Part shown: positions 1-9,849 of the stretch, one piece after another
Layout: each line of letters opens with the position of its first letter
Position numbering within the stretch: the first letter of the stretch is position 1
NCBI GenBank assembly: GCA_015680685.1
Contig: MNCI01024072.1
Span: 197,204 to 226,415, forward strand
Direction: 5' to 3'
Length of the DNA: 29,212 nucleotides
DNA from: Gnetum montanum
Taxonomy: Eukaryota > Streptophyta > Gnetopsida > Gnetales > Gnetaceae
Position numbers and translations under genes: made by a program
The notes under the pieces: model-generated
Databases searched by the model: none
Seen by the model: only the letters and a program-made list of their open reading frames with translations
Told to the model about the DNA's origin: nothing

Positions 1-162
1 CCAGAGCTTTCCTACTTCTAGCCTAGGATGAGAAATGAGGGGAGTGCCACCTCTTATTTATAGATTTGATGGTAGACCGCGATATCGCGTACGCGATATC
101 GCAGGGGATGATGTGATATCGCATACTCGATATCGCGGTGTATGTGATATCGCGTCTCATTA
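1..162 (-). mobile_element. Partial LTR (copy A) of the TGATGAG family, U3 end
   Basis: This is the 5' (U3) end of a minus-strand LTR, truncated by the window start. It aligns with 23150-23274 and 26710-26809: the same run of 'taagcctaggat', then 'cctcttatttatagattt'. On the minus strand it has a TATA box (TATAAATA, 55-62). Upstream of that lie five GATATC palindromes at 81, 95, 115, 129 and 146, most flanked by CG. The terminus reads TAATGAG instead of TGATGRG, so it is mutated. It could be the 3' LTR of the minus-strand gypsy whose integrase ends at 2639, but 2.5 kb separates them, so that link is an inference. Confidence 0.75.
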
Positions 163-2638
163 GACCCTAAGGAGCAAGTCGTAACAAATGGAAACTTTGG
201 TCACTAGAAAATAGAAAATCCTACTAAAATAGTTTTAACCTTGAATCCCAAGGGCCTCCATGAAAAAAAGGATCTGAGGAATCCTAGACAGTCTTGCCAA
301 TTACCTAGAGACTTAGAAAGTGTTAACGTGGGTAATAAAATATATTTGCAATACAAATCTAAAAATATATGCATGAAATAAATCAAATCTAACTATCTTG
401 CATAACCATCAGAACTGCAAACTTTATTGTAGTAAAAATGAAGTTCAAAATGTGTACAAGTGTACCTAAGGAAGAAAAAAGGGGTTCACTTTACCAAGGT
501 TTTAGAATCTGTTGAAACTAATGGCTTTGGATGCCATAATCAACTCCATGATCTAGAGGCTCCACCACTCTTGAAGTTGTAGAACCTTGCTACAATCCTT
601 AATAGATCTGCAACGTTGGTGGTGCAAGAGGGGTGAGATGTCTAGAGGTTTTCGATGTAAAAAGAGCCACACTCAAAGTCTCAAAGCCCAGGTTGATTAG
701 TGTTGGTATAAAACTACACACAATCCTAGGAGGGTATAATAATGGTCATAGTGGTTACGGGTGTCATGCTAAGATTACTCCAAAAAGCCTAGCATTCACA
801 ATGGATTTCAAAGCTCTTAGATGCCAAATGTTGAAAGTATCAAAGGGGTGATATCATCAAAAGTTTGAAATAGGTTGCAAAAATTTGGAACCTTTCTATG
901 GTGTTAGAGCTTGACTTTTATAGGACTTATGATCATGAATATTGTTGCAAATTTCTTCCTAATTGTTGATAAATTGCTACTATGTACAAGTATTGTAAGT
1001 GTCCAAATCCAGCAAGGTTACTATGTATGGTATGCTTTGATACACCCATGACACCAAAACCATTTCTTTTACTAAAAATAATAAATAATAATTTCATCTA
1101 AGCTTTCTTCTTCAACCCATGCTTGCCCTTCCAACAACAACATTGAAGTGCAAGATCAACACTAGAGCTGGAGCAATGATGAGGTGTTGGACCATGTTGA
1201 AGGAACACTTGGGGAAAGGTTCAATGTTGTGGGGTGCAAGTGTTATACACCCCAACACTGGGCATAAGTGATGTTATACCCCTCCATAGGTGTTTCTAGC
1301 ATAGCAAAAATTATACCCCTGATAAAACCCATAAAATGCCAATTTTGGTAGTCCAAAAGGCATTTTTAACCCTATAATCCAAAATATAGGAATGATATGG
1401 CTTTTTTCACTTGGGGGTTGAGGCTTTGATCACTTATGAGGCATTTTTCTACTCTAAAAGCTAAAGTATGTGAAATTGCATCTCTTAGATTACAATTTTC
1501 ACATTTTATAAGGATGTTTTAACCTCAAGTTTCATGGGGTGAGGATCATAATGCAAAAATGTTACAACCTGAGCTTTCTTAGTGGTGTTTCATTGGTTCC
1601 TCTTTGTTGGTGTCTTAAGGATTGATCCAAGATGTATCGACAAGGAATATAGTACACCACTACAAATCCATCACCAGAATTCATTCTCCATGCCTAATTC
1701 AATAGTGTCGAATCATGCCAAAGAGTGCTTGTGATAACGAGATAAAGCTATGATGAGAAGATGGTAATGAGCTTAAGGTTATACGAAAATGGTTATGAAG
1801 GCTAACAAAGCATTCCATAGTTGACATCATGGTTACAATATGGCATTGACATGTTGATTAATCAATAGGTCTTTGGACTTTGTGTTTTGAAGTGTTGGTC
1901 ACTTGGTAATGTGTTTGAAGAACTAACATCTTGCTCCAAGTTTTCTTTGGCTATTAGGCTTCTCCCTTTCCTTGTTTGGAGTTATTGATTTGTCCTTTTG
2001 ATCTTCATTGACATCTTTAGTTTCTTCACCATTTTCTCCCCATTGTTATTTTTTTATGGGGTGAAACCTTCATTGGGTTTCTTTGTGAAGGTCGATTTGA
2101 TATTTTTTTTCCCATTGAATGAGATGCATTACACTCCATGGACTTGATGGTTTTCCTATTGAATGAGATATGTTACATTCAACAGACTTGTAGGAGAAGC
2201 ATGATGAAGGGATATCATAAGGCCATAATGCATGTGTTAGACATAGGTTACCATTGTTATTTAGGGTAAGGAGGATCATTACTAGGCTATGAATTTGGGT
2301 TCAACAAGAGGTAATACAAATGTGGTGAAATAAGCACTCTTGGTACTGCAGGACAAACTCATCAAATCTTAGACATTGAGGTCATGTGGTGACTTGCTGT
2401 TGTGATGAGTTGCATCTTTGCGATGACTCCAAGCTTCAAGAAATAAAACAAAGAAAACATGTTATTATATGATAATGCATAAGGCCATATAAAATGATAA
2501 AAACATTAGGCTATTAAAGGTCACATATATTACAAAGTTTGATAGTTCAATTGCTGTACAAAAAATGAAGAAAGGTTATGTAGGTTCGGTCGTCATGTGT
2601 TATCCAGGACATAGATGTTAGTTATTGGTTCTTGTAGG
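163..2638. other. Unassigned AT-rich sequence, no gene seen
   Basis: No reading frame here resembles a known protein, and the short open frames look like chance. Position in the minus-strand reading suggests it may be the 3' untranslated part of the gypsy element whose integrase ends at 2639. A stretch at about 232-345 (unusual run 'gggcctccatgaaaaaaaggatc') is similar to 27641-27750. 1250-1320 repeats the phrase 'ttatacccct' twice. A short tandem repeat lies at 2108-2195. Nothing else can be supported. Confidence 0.5.
2108..2195. repeat. Two-copy 44-bp tandem repeat
   Basis: Two adjacent units share 'attgaatgagat' followed by a related 'attaca...gacttg' tail. The units start at about 2111 and 2155, a 44-bp period. 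They have diverged by several substitutions. It is simple local duplication with no evident function. Confidence 0.6.
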
Positions 2639-3850
2639 CTACATGTAGTAAGGATTTAGATGGGAATGATTAACTGGATTGGCCAATTCATTCTCATCCA
2701 TGTCTGCTATCCAAAAGGCTCCATTGTCAAAGGCCTTAGTGATCAAGGAAGGTCATTCCTAGTTGAATGAGGATTTGTCTACATGTTTTCAGATAGCTTT
2801 GAGGACTAGGTCTCCTTCCTTAATCTTTTACTTATTTAGGTTATGATGGTGTTATCATTTCTACCTATTATGGTATTTCTTGATGTGAGCAAGCATTCGT
2901 ACCCATTGCTCCTCTACTGAGTCCAAATTGATGGTGCACAACTCCTTGTTTTGTTCATCATTCATGAAGTCTGATAAGGCTACTCAAAGTGATGGCACCT
3001 ACAATTAAGGAGGTAAAATAACTTTAAAATCATAAATCAAGCTATATGGAATTACACCAGTTGTCCTTCATAATGTGGTTCTATAGGCCCAAGGTGCATG
3101 GACAAGCTGCTCATGCCACTTGCATTTGCTAGTCTTCAACATCTTTTTGAGCAAGTTTACAATGGCCTTGTTGCTTACTTTAGCCTATCCATTTCCTTGA
3201 GGGTAATATGGTGATGAAAAGGAGTTCTTAATGCCTAGGTCATGACTAATGTATTTCATTTCTTGGTAACTAAACTATGGTCCATTGTCTATAATTATGG
3301 TCATAGGTATGCCAAAATGGGCTACTATGTTATTGAGTATGAATCTATAGACTTGTTAAGATGTTGTCTTCCTTAGAAGAATAGCTTCAACTCACTTTGT
3401 TAAGTATTCTCTTATAGTGATGATAAAGCTATGCCCTGTGGAAAAGTTAGGTGTTATGGATCCAATGATATTCAACCCCCACCACTGAAATGAGCAAATT
3501 ATATGAGTAGTCTATAACTTAGTTGGCTGTATGTGTCTAAGGTTGTTATGCCATTATCACATGTCACAAAGATTTAGCATTATGTATGTACTCACTTTTC
3601 ACATAGTGCCAGTAGTAGCCTAATCATCTAATCTTAGCGACCATGGATCTAGGTCCTATATGTCCCCCACATACACCCTCATGAACCTACTCTATGACTG
3701 TGCAAGCCTTAGTTTTACCAAAGGACACCAACAATATGTCATTTTAGGAACATCAACATAATGTTTTATCATCTACTATGACATACTATTTTGATCATTT
3801 TTGTAAAGTGTCCTTTTGAGTAGTAGTTATGCCTTACGAAGGTTCACCAT
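2639..3850 (-). pseudogene. Ty3/gypsy integrase (C-terminal part of pol), dead
   Basis: Integrase inserts retrotransposon cDNA into the host genome. Read on the minus strand, the domains appear in order. First comes an N-terminal zinc-binding region with HEGVCGGHIG and GYYWHY (about 3690-3590). The catalytic core follows, with WWGLNIIG (3484), IIDNGP and SSPYYPQGNG (about 3300-3180). The C-terminal domain has IKEGDLVLK and NGAFWIADMDENEL, ending NPYYM then TAG at 2639-2641. This C-terminal pattern fits the Tat-like side of plant gypsy. A frameshift lies between the zinc-binding part and the core (about 3490-3600). At least five in-frame stops interrupt the core. The first catalytic Asp is Asn (LNIIG) and the catalytic Glu is Lys (AKVSNK). 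RNase H and RT, expected upstream on this strand beyond 3850, are absent. The family assignment is strong; loss of function is certain. Confidence 0.88.
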
Positions 3851-4149
3851 GCATAAGTTTTGGATGATATGGTAAACATTTTTATATTCTAATTATGATG
3901 TATAATGGTTTTTTATGCTATGGGAATGTTGATTTTTTGAATTTCCAAAGGGATTTTGACTAACACCATAGAGTTTTTACAATGGCTAGTTTCACCACTA
4001 ACCAAGATGTTTGGCAAAATCTCATAATAAATTCAAAGTGTTGTATAGTTGATATTATACTAAGTTGTGGTTTTTGTTGTTTTTAATTTTACTTATTTTT
4101 TTCTAAGTTTTTAAACTTTGGTTCTAATGGTATGTGTTTTTTTTTTTCA
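3851..4149. other. Junction between gypsy integrase and plus-strand pseudogene
   Basis: Protein similarity to the RNase H-integrase linker fades at about 3850-3890 on the minus strand. From about 4040 the plus strand becomes T-rich and ends in a long T run followed by ATGTAG, which looks like a 3' splice site at about 4154. No terminal repeat or target duplication could be placed, so the exact boundary is unknown. Confidence 0.35.
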
Positions 4150-5028
4150 TGTAGGGATTTCCTTAAGCACATTTTGGTGGTGGTAGAACTAGTGGGGATA
4201 TTATGTTGCATCAATCTCTCCAAACCCAATACTCCCCCAACTGACATGGTACTAGACTAGGGTTTCCTATGATTTTGGCTAGAGGCAAGGAACTTCCTTG
4301 CCTATGTCCTTTACAAATTTAGTGTGATGATGTGGTTACACTTGTTTATGTACACAGCTAGAGTCATAGTAGAGACCTTACTACCTCAATCATCTAATAT
4401 GATTATTAAATTCATAATGAATTAACTTGAGGTGTGCATACAAGAGGATATGTTGGATAGTAGAGGCATCAAGGCAACCTGCTAACTATCCCAAATATGG
4501 AGCATGCCAAAGTTTTCTTAGTATAATGTTGATAACAATATAATGGTGGTGCACTGGGCCCACACATTATTCTAGGTTTATCCTAGTATAGTGTACCATT
4601 TGGTTGGATAACTATAGTCATGGTTTTTGGCTTATTTTGGTTTTATTCATTATACCTACCTTTCCTCTATCATTATGAGTTTCTAACATTTTTAATACTA
4701 CACATCTTACAGGTATAGGGTTAGTGAACAAGGCTTGGTTACGAATAATTAAATCTTGAAGTTGTCTCAAACTATGATGGATGTATTTACCAAGGACCCT
4801 AAAATAAGAATCATAGTGATTGACCAATCGAAACATGACTTTGATAAATACACCCAAGTCTTTGCCCCAACCTTCAAGAGATGTGTGACCACCAAAATAG
4901 CTCATAGTTGGTGGGTGATCCTGAAATTCCTTCCAAAATTGGACATCGCTGATGGGATCTCAACAAAAACCTTACCTAGTAAGAAGAAGAAAGGTAAGAA
5001 AAATATGATTTTGGCTAAGTTTTACTAA
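4150..5028 (+). pseudogene. Upstream exons of an unidentified plus-strand gene
   Basis: After a T-rich stretch ending ATGTAG (about 4154), one plus frame stays largely open to about 4500 apart from a few stops. A second open stretch at about 4712-5028 follows 'catcttacag'. It includes KDPKIRIIVIDQ and WWVILKFLPKLDIADG and ends in a lysine-rich tail (SKKKKGKK). The T-rich gaps of 100-150 bases ending in CAG or TAG look like plant introns. I do not recognise the protein. It has no zinc, protease, integrase or DDE transposase motif that I can see. It could be a transposon accessory ORF or a relic of a host gene. Confidence 0.35.
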
Positions 5029-5275
5029 TTTTTTTAGGGTTATAAAATTTTAGGCTATTTTAGTTCTAAGTGTTTTAATGGTTTTAATTTGTTATTCTTG
5101 TTCTACTTTGGTTATAAATGATGTGTACATGCCTTAGCTAATTGACAATTTTCATTATCTTAGAGGGGCTTCCACCTCTTTTAGCATCACCATGGTTATT
5201 TTAGGATGTGTTGAGAAAAATCTTATCCTAAAATTAACTGAGGTGGAATTAAGGTAGAATTGGTTGAGGTAATAG
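5029..5275 (+). other. T-rich intron-like spacer
   Basis: This is a T-rich stretch between two protein-like regions, including 'gcattttcattatcttag'-like acceptor sequence near 5160. The composition resembles the other presumed introns at 6200-6343 and 7700-7821. The splice sites are inferred, not shown. Confidence 0.3.
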
Positions 5276-6196
5276 GTGCCCAGAAATATTCAAGCATGCA
5301 TTGCTCATGTAGGTTTGTTTGATATTTTCATGGCACCTACCCCAACCATCCTTACTACAAAGATGATGAACAACATTAAATCCTTCAATAAAAGAGCTAA
5401 TAATTTCATTACCAAGGTGCATATTGTACCAATCACATTGCCCATTAATGAGTCAACCTTCTATGATCCCTTTGGTGTTCCCACTAAAAGAATAAAGGTT
5501 GCCACCAAACTGGCTAAGGATTCAAGCCATCTCAAGGAGGTAGAGTCATGGTATGGTGCTCATTATGATCATTCTGGGTTGTTCCTAGAGGATTTCCAAG
5601 TTTCCAAAGCAAGGGAGTCCTATCCCTTGATCCAATCTCATGCCTTTCCTAAGCTGTTATCACAGAACAAGGTGATTGGTACTACCCAGACATGGATCAT
5701 GATGAAGGTCCTAAGGAAAGGTGCTCTATTTAACTTGGCTACTCACTTGGCCTTTAGGTTGCATGAGGAAATTCTCAAAATTTATGAAATCCTCATCACA
5801 ATATGACACATTCATTATGGAGTTTTTACAACATATTTGAAGAGATTTAGGAAGTTCTTGGTGGTGAGGAGGGATTGACGATTGATGTGCCAAGACCCAT
5901 CCCAACTTTCTAGATCTTTGATAAAGCATATTTATCCAACCATGCAAGCCTAGAACCCACCAAAGGATGTTGAGGAATCACTGTCTATGATCAATAAGGA
6001 ACTTCATGATAGGTAGTGTGTTTTCCCTAATAGTAAAGGGCTAGAGCCTCACATTGACCGTTCTAATGTTGAGAAGGCCAAGAAGTTGCACACTCAAGCT
6101 GAAGGGGTAGCTATAGCTCAGCTAAAGAGACCCATGATAGAGGAAGTAGCATAAGCTACTGAGTAACCTTTCAAGAAAAGGTTCACATCAAAGCTT
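5276..6196 (+). pseudogene. Largest exon of the unidentified plus-strand gene
   Basis: An uninterrupted 176-codon frame runs from 5276 to 5806. Recognisable stretches are MAPTPTILTTKMMNNIKSF (5330), DPFGVPTKRIKVATKLAKD, ESWYGAHYDHSGLFLEDF and LRKGALFNLATHLAFRLHEE. After a frame disruption near 5800, coding-like sequence resumes at about 5945. It contains VEESLSMINKELHDR and VEKAKKLHTQAEGVAIAQL and ends in a basic KKRFTSKLG just before a GT donor at about 6197. The average composition is that of a soluble, mixed-charge protein, with no membrane segment or signal peptide. Stops in the second part are one C-to-T change from Gln or Arg codons. No family is recognised. The open length and protein-like composition argue for a once-functional gene. 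Confidence 0.4.
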
Positions 6197-6343
6197 GGTA
6201 GGACTCATCACATGGTTACAAGTACATTGTTAAATTTTGGCTATGTTTTGATTTTTGTTTTTAAATTTTGAGTTCTAAGGTTATAAGGTTGTAAGGTTGT
6301 TTTGCTATGTTGTTTTAATGTTCTTGGTTTATTATTTTTGTAG

Positions 6344-6800
6344 ACAAATGATAGCACCTGATGGCCCAAGCCACACTAGTTATGGAGGAGTAGATGTGTA
6401 TCAAGGAGGTAGTCACCATGGCAACGAAGGGTTGATCAACATTGCATTCAATTAGCTTGAGGCCCTATTTGTTGAGTTGTTGCTAGAAGAAACCCTAGTT
6501 ATCATCCTAGTTGAGGATCTAGGTATGGATACACCTTAGTGTTGTTTGTTATAGTTTATGGTTTTATGTTTAGTTTTCATTCTAACTGTTCATTGATTGT
6601 TATGCTTGTTGTAGTTCTTGAGCCCCGTGCAAAAGCCTTTATCCATAACTTTCACATAAAACCATGTGTAGAGGTTCCAGATAAGTTGGAATTCATGCAT
6701 GAAGTAGCTAAGGACATCATCGATTGGTTTCAAAAAGTTATCCCTGAGATTGATAAGAACTTTGTTTTATTTTTCCTTAATATTTTTTACATTGATTTTT
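6344..6800 (+). pseudogene. Middle exons of the unidentified plus-strand gene
   Basis: A short exon-like piece begins after 'tatttttgtag' (6343). It runs to about 6521, where GTATGG offers a donor. A T-rich intron ends in TTGTTGTAG at about 6615. The next piece reads LEPRAKAFIHNFHIKPCVEV then VAKDIIDWFQKVIPEIDKNF before T-rich sequence resumes. The reading is consistent with a multi-exon gene, but every splice site is inferred from sequence alone. There is one in-frame stop in the first piece. The protein is not recognised. Confidence 0.35.
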
Positions 6801-6905
6801 AGAGGTATATTTGGTTATAAGTTTTTACTTATGGCTATTTTTTTTATACATTATGTTTACAAGTATATTTTATAGTTATATTATTTTCAATTCCTACAAT
6901 TACAT

Positions 6906-7700
6906 GGGATCCCAGCTTTAACATGGAGATTGACTCTTTGCCCAAGCTCCCTCTTGAGGTTGAAAATGTACCATGGAAGTTATATGAAACTATCACTAAT
7001 CTTGCAGTTTGATGTGCAAAAACTTCATGGTAATTTCAAAGGTTCAATGAATCTCTATGGGAGAAAGTTATGGCCTTAAAGGTAAAGAATAAGAAGGAAA
7101 ATTAGATTATCACTATTCTTCAAGATCATAAGATCTTTATGGAAGCCTAAGTGGCTAACACATAGACCGTGCAAACTAAGGAGATCTCATGGGTTTACTA
7201 CTAGAATATCATTCATGAAAAGGTTGCCCTTGTTAGGGAGTTGGTAGAGTAGTAGTTACAAATGGACCTCATTGTCCACAAAGCCAGGGATTTGAAAGAT
7301 TATTATGCTTGGGTTCTAGAGTGGGGCTAGGCACACAAAGACCACAAGAAAAACTACATGCCTAATCACGAGGCATATCTACAGTGACTTAAAGAGGAGA
7401 ATACTAAACAATGTAAGACAGAGATGTTCATAAAGAGAATTCAAGCTGAAAGTACCTACAAACTCTTTGAAGGCACTCTCACAGTAGTTAAACTTCCTAC
7501 TTCTTAAGTCTCTATGGTTGTGGATGGGGTTTTTAATATCACGATGTCACGAGAGCCATCCACATGGACAAACGTCGATGAGAGAAACATCCTTATAGGA
7601 ATTAATCTTGGAGATGTGGATTGGGCTCACATGATGAAGGACCAAATCATCCATCATTTGGAGGTTCATCTTCAACATCTTCTCTCATAGTTTATCAAGC
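6906..7700 (+). pseudogene. Long helical/coiled-coil exon of the unidentified gene
   Basis: One plus frame extends about 260 codons from about 6906 to 7700, interrupted by roughly ten stops. In nearly all cases the stop is one C-to-T change from CAA, CAG or CGA (for example the adjacent TAG TAG at about 7250). The sequence is rich in Glu, Lys, Gln and Leu, as in an alpha-helical or coiled-coil region: EKVALVRELVE, KEENTKQCKTEMFIKRIQ. It then passes into a non-helical segment (VDGVFNITMSREPSTWTNVD, INLGDVDWAHMM). A T-rich intron follows, ending CTATGTTATAG at 7821. It resembles a helical gag- or capsid-like accessory protein only in general character; no family can be named. Confidence 0.4.
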
Positions 7701-7821
7701 TAGATTCCCTATAGATTTGATTGTTTTTATTTGGTTTCATGTTATTTTAGTTTTACATAAGTTATTGGCTTATTTTTGCTATGCGTTGATTACTAATAAG
7801 TCTTGTGTTGCTATGTTATAG

Positions 7822-7895
7822 GCACCAAGTGATACCAATAGCCTTAGCTGTGAGGGTGGGGATGATCCTCCACTTCCTCAACCAAATGCCCCTTA
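7822..7895 (+). pseudogene. Likely last exon of the unidentified gene
   Basis: After the acceptor at 7821 a short acidic, proline-rich tail is encoded (DTNSLSCEGGDDPPLPQPN), ending in a stop at about 7894. T-rich non-coding sequence without open frames follows, as a 3' untranslated region would. The exon call rests on the splice-like acceptor and the frame. Confidence 0.3.
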
Positions 7896-8438
7896 GCATC
7901 ATTAGCTACCTACTTTCTTGTTTTTGACCATTTGATGTTGATGTTAATGTTGATGGCTAGTGTTAGCCAAAGTTTTAGTTTTGGAGAGTTTTATGGTTAC
8001 TATTTATTATTTGAAAATTTTTTCCACACAATGTGGCTATGACTATTTATGTTGTAAAAATTTTAATTTTATTTTTAAGTTTTGATTTTTAATATATCGT
8101 TTTTGGCATTATGGTTTTATTCATGTTACAGTCACACAATTTCATGTTATAAATTTTTTTCAAGGCTATGTTGGCTAACTTAGTTATAACATTATAATGT
8201 AATAAAAAGGTTGAAATAGTTAGTTAATAATGCTATATACTAAAATGAAAACAAGTTAAAAGGTTGTTCACTAGTTTAAGGCCATGGCAGGCCATAGGAT
8301 GTTTGTTGATTTAAGACCTTAGTAGATTGTACATTCTTGCTAGTTTTAGAGCATGGTGGGCCCCCAAGTTCTTCCTAGTTTTAGGCCATGGAAGGCCCCA
8401 CGTTCTACAAAGGGAAACATATTTTTTGTCTATTTTAC
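7896..8438. other. T-rich non-coding stretch
   Basis: No gene is seen here. 8280-8400 carries three loosely repeated phrases of the type 'ttttaggccatggcaggcc', at about 8275, 8345 and 8378. They suggest a degraded short tandem repeat in a 3' untranslated region or transposon end. Confidence 0.35.
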
Positions 8439-8568
8439 TTTTAAAATTTTTTATGGATTTTATGATTTTAAAGTTTTTATGAGGTTTTTTTTGTGTTTAT
8501 CANTTTTTAAAATTTTTTATGGATTTTATGATTTTAAAGTTTTTATGAGGTTTTTTTTGTGTTTATCA
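8439..8568. repeat. Perfect 64-bp direct duplication around a single N
   Basis: Bases 8439-8502 and 8505-8568 are identical, separated by N (8503) and T. The period is 66. Every other repeat in this window is diverged, so an exact copy abutting the only ambiguous base most likely reflects an assembly join rather than biology. The plus frame across it (FKIFYGFYDFKVF repeated) is a consequence and not a protein. Confidence 0.9.
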
Positions 8569-8669
8569 TACTAAAAGAGAAATGGTTTTAATAAATAGAA
8601 ATGCAAACAAAAGTAAACTCTTAAGCTACATGAAAATTAAAGTTTAACATAAAGCAAATGAAATGGCAT

Positions 8670-8812
8670 AAATAGGCATGTAAGCCATATGCCTAGCGTA
8701 CATATGGCTACAAGCCATATGCCTTTGATCCTCCTACGCATATGTACTTATAAGTTGCAAGTACATATGGCTACATGGTTATAAGTGCATAGCGTAGGAG
8801 GATCAAAGGCAT
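8670..8812. repeat. Inverted-repeat cluster with 21-bp perfect arms
   Basis: The outer arms, 8719-8739 and 8792-8812, are perfect reverse complements containing GATCCTCCTACGC. Inside, CATATGTACTT (about 8739) pairs with AAGTACATATG (about 8758), and ACTTATAA pairs with TTATAAGT. Just upstream, 'agccatatgcc' occurs twice (about 8685 and 8714). The array could form an extended hairpin. It lies exactly where the minus-strand gypsy protein similarity stops (about 8815), so it probably marks an insertion or inversion junction, or the end of a foldback-like element. Confidence 0.75.
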
Positions 8813-8814
8813 AC

Positions 8815-9445
8815 ATCACTTTTGCAAATGCTTCCTAATCTTTGAGAGATTAGGAAACATATATGGCTTGTTTTGCATAAGCTTGTATTTTCCATCCTCT
8901 TCATTGATGATGTTAAAGGGAAGCTCTCCCCATAGTGTATCCCCTCATCCATCATTGTTGTTTTTGGCCTTCTCTGCTCCATTGGGTTGCTTGACTTTGT
9001 GGCTAGGAGTTTCTTCTTGAAACTCCACTTCAAACTCCTACTCTATGTCTATGTTATTAATTACTAGGGGAACCATGCTATTACCATGAATGATAATTTC
9101 ACCTTCCTCATAAGGCAAGTGAATTTCTTAGTGGATGAAAAAAGGCACAACTCATAATTGAGCTAGCCAAGGCCTTCCTATGATGAGGTTGAATCCTAGT
9201 ATTTTCTCCACCACCAAGAAATTAGCAATTGTGGGTTCTTGCTCCCCTAGCACAAAGTTCAAGGAGATAGATCCCTTAACAAAAACCCATGATCCATTGA
9301 AGGACTTGAGAGTTGATGCTGGCATGTGTTGTATATGTTCCACTAGGCCTAAGTGTTTAACTATGGTATAGGGGATGAAATTTTTTGTAGCTCCATCTTC
9401 TACATGCACTCTATGCACTTTGTATCATCATACCCATATCATTAT
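8815..9445 (-). pseudogene. Ty3/gypsy aspartic protease, decayed
   Basis: The retropepsin cleaves the gag-pol polyprotein. On the minus strand the active-site region reads RVHVEDGATKNFIP (about 9415-9375), which corresponds to the family's D-G/S-A motif. It is followed by LKSFNGSWVFVKGSISLNF and the conserved distal flap and helix FNLIIGRPWLAQL (about 9190-9155). Reading continues past a stop into HLPYEEGEIIIHGNSMVP and on to about 8815, where similarity ends at the inverted repeat. The 88-codon core (9152-9418) is uninterrupted and keeps the catalytic Asp. The downstream linker has several stops. RT would be expected next on this strand but is replaced by unrelated plus-strand sequence. Confidence 0.82.
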
Positions 9446-9849
9446 AAAGAGGGGATCCTTGGACATCATGCTATTTTGGGGACTAGTTTTGATTTTGCTA
9501 TCACGAAACACTTGTGCTATTGACTTTGTCTCCCTAGGTAAAGATAATATCATCATCACATGGATGGATTCTTTGTAGCAGGAATTTCATTGCTAAGGAG
9601 GATGAAAGTCAAAATCTTAACAAGTGCTTCATGGTATGCAATAGAAGTCATGACTAGGTCATATAGGCTAAGGGTTGTGTTTTTTTATTTCAATGATTAT
9701 TTATCCTTTTTCATTGCATTTTAGGAAGTCTTTGTTTTTGGCCATGGGCTTGTCGTGCCTATTATTAACTTCCTCCATGGGTCCCAAAATGTAGAATTCA
9801 TGTCTTTCTTATTATGGCTTCTTTTCTTTCCCTTTCTCTTGGGGTTTAT

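Noticed and set aside
1649-1670. 'cactacaa' resembling a CACTA transposon end
   Set aside because: No matching inverted terminus or 3-bp target duplication was found within the window.
8353-8574. Plus-strand frame with a repeated 22-residue unit
   Set aside because: The repeat comes from the exact duplication around the N, probably an assembly artefact; the frame is T-rich low-complexity sequence.
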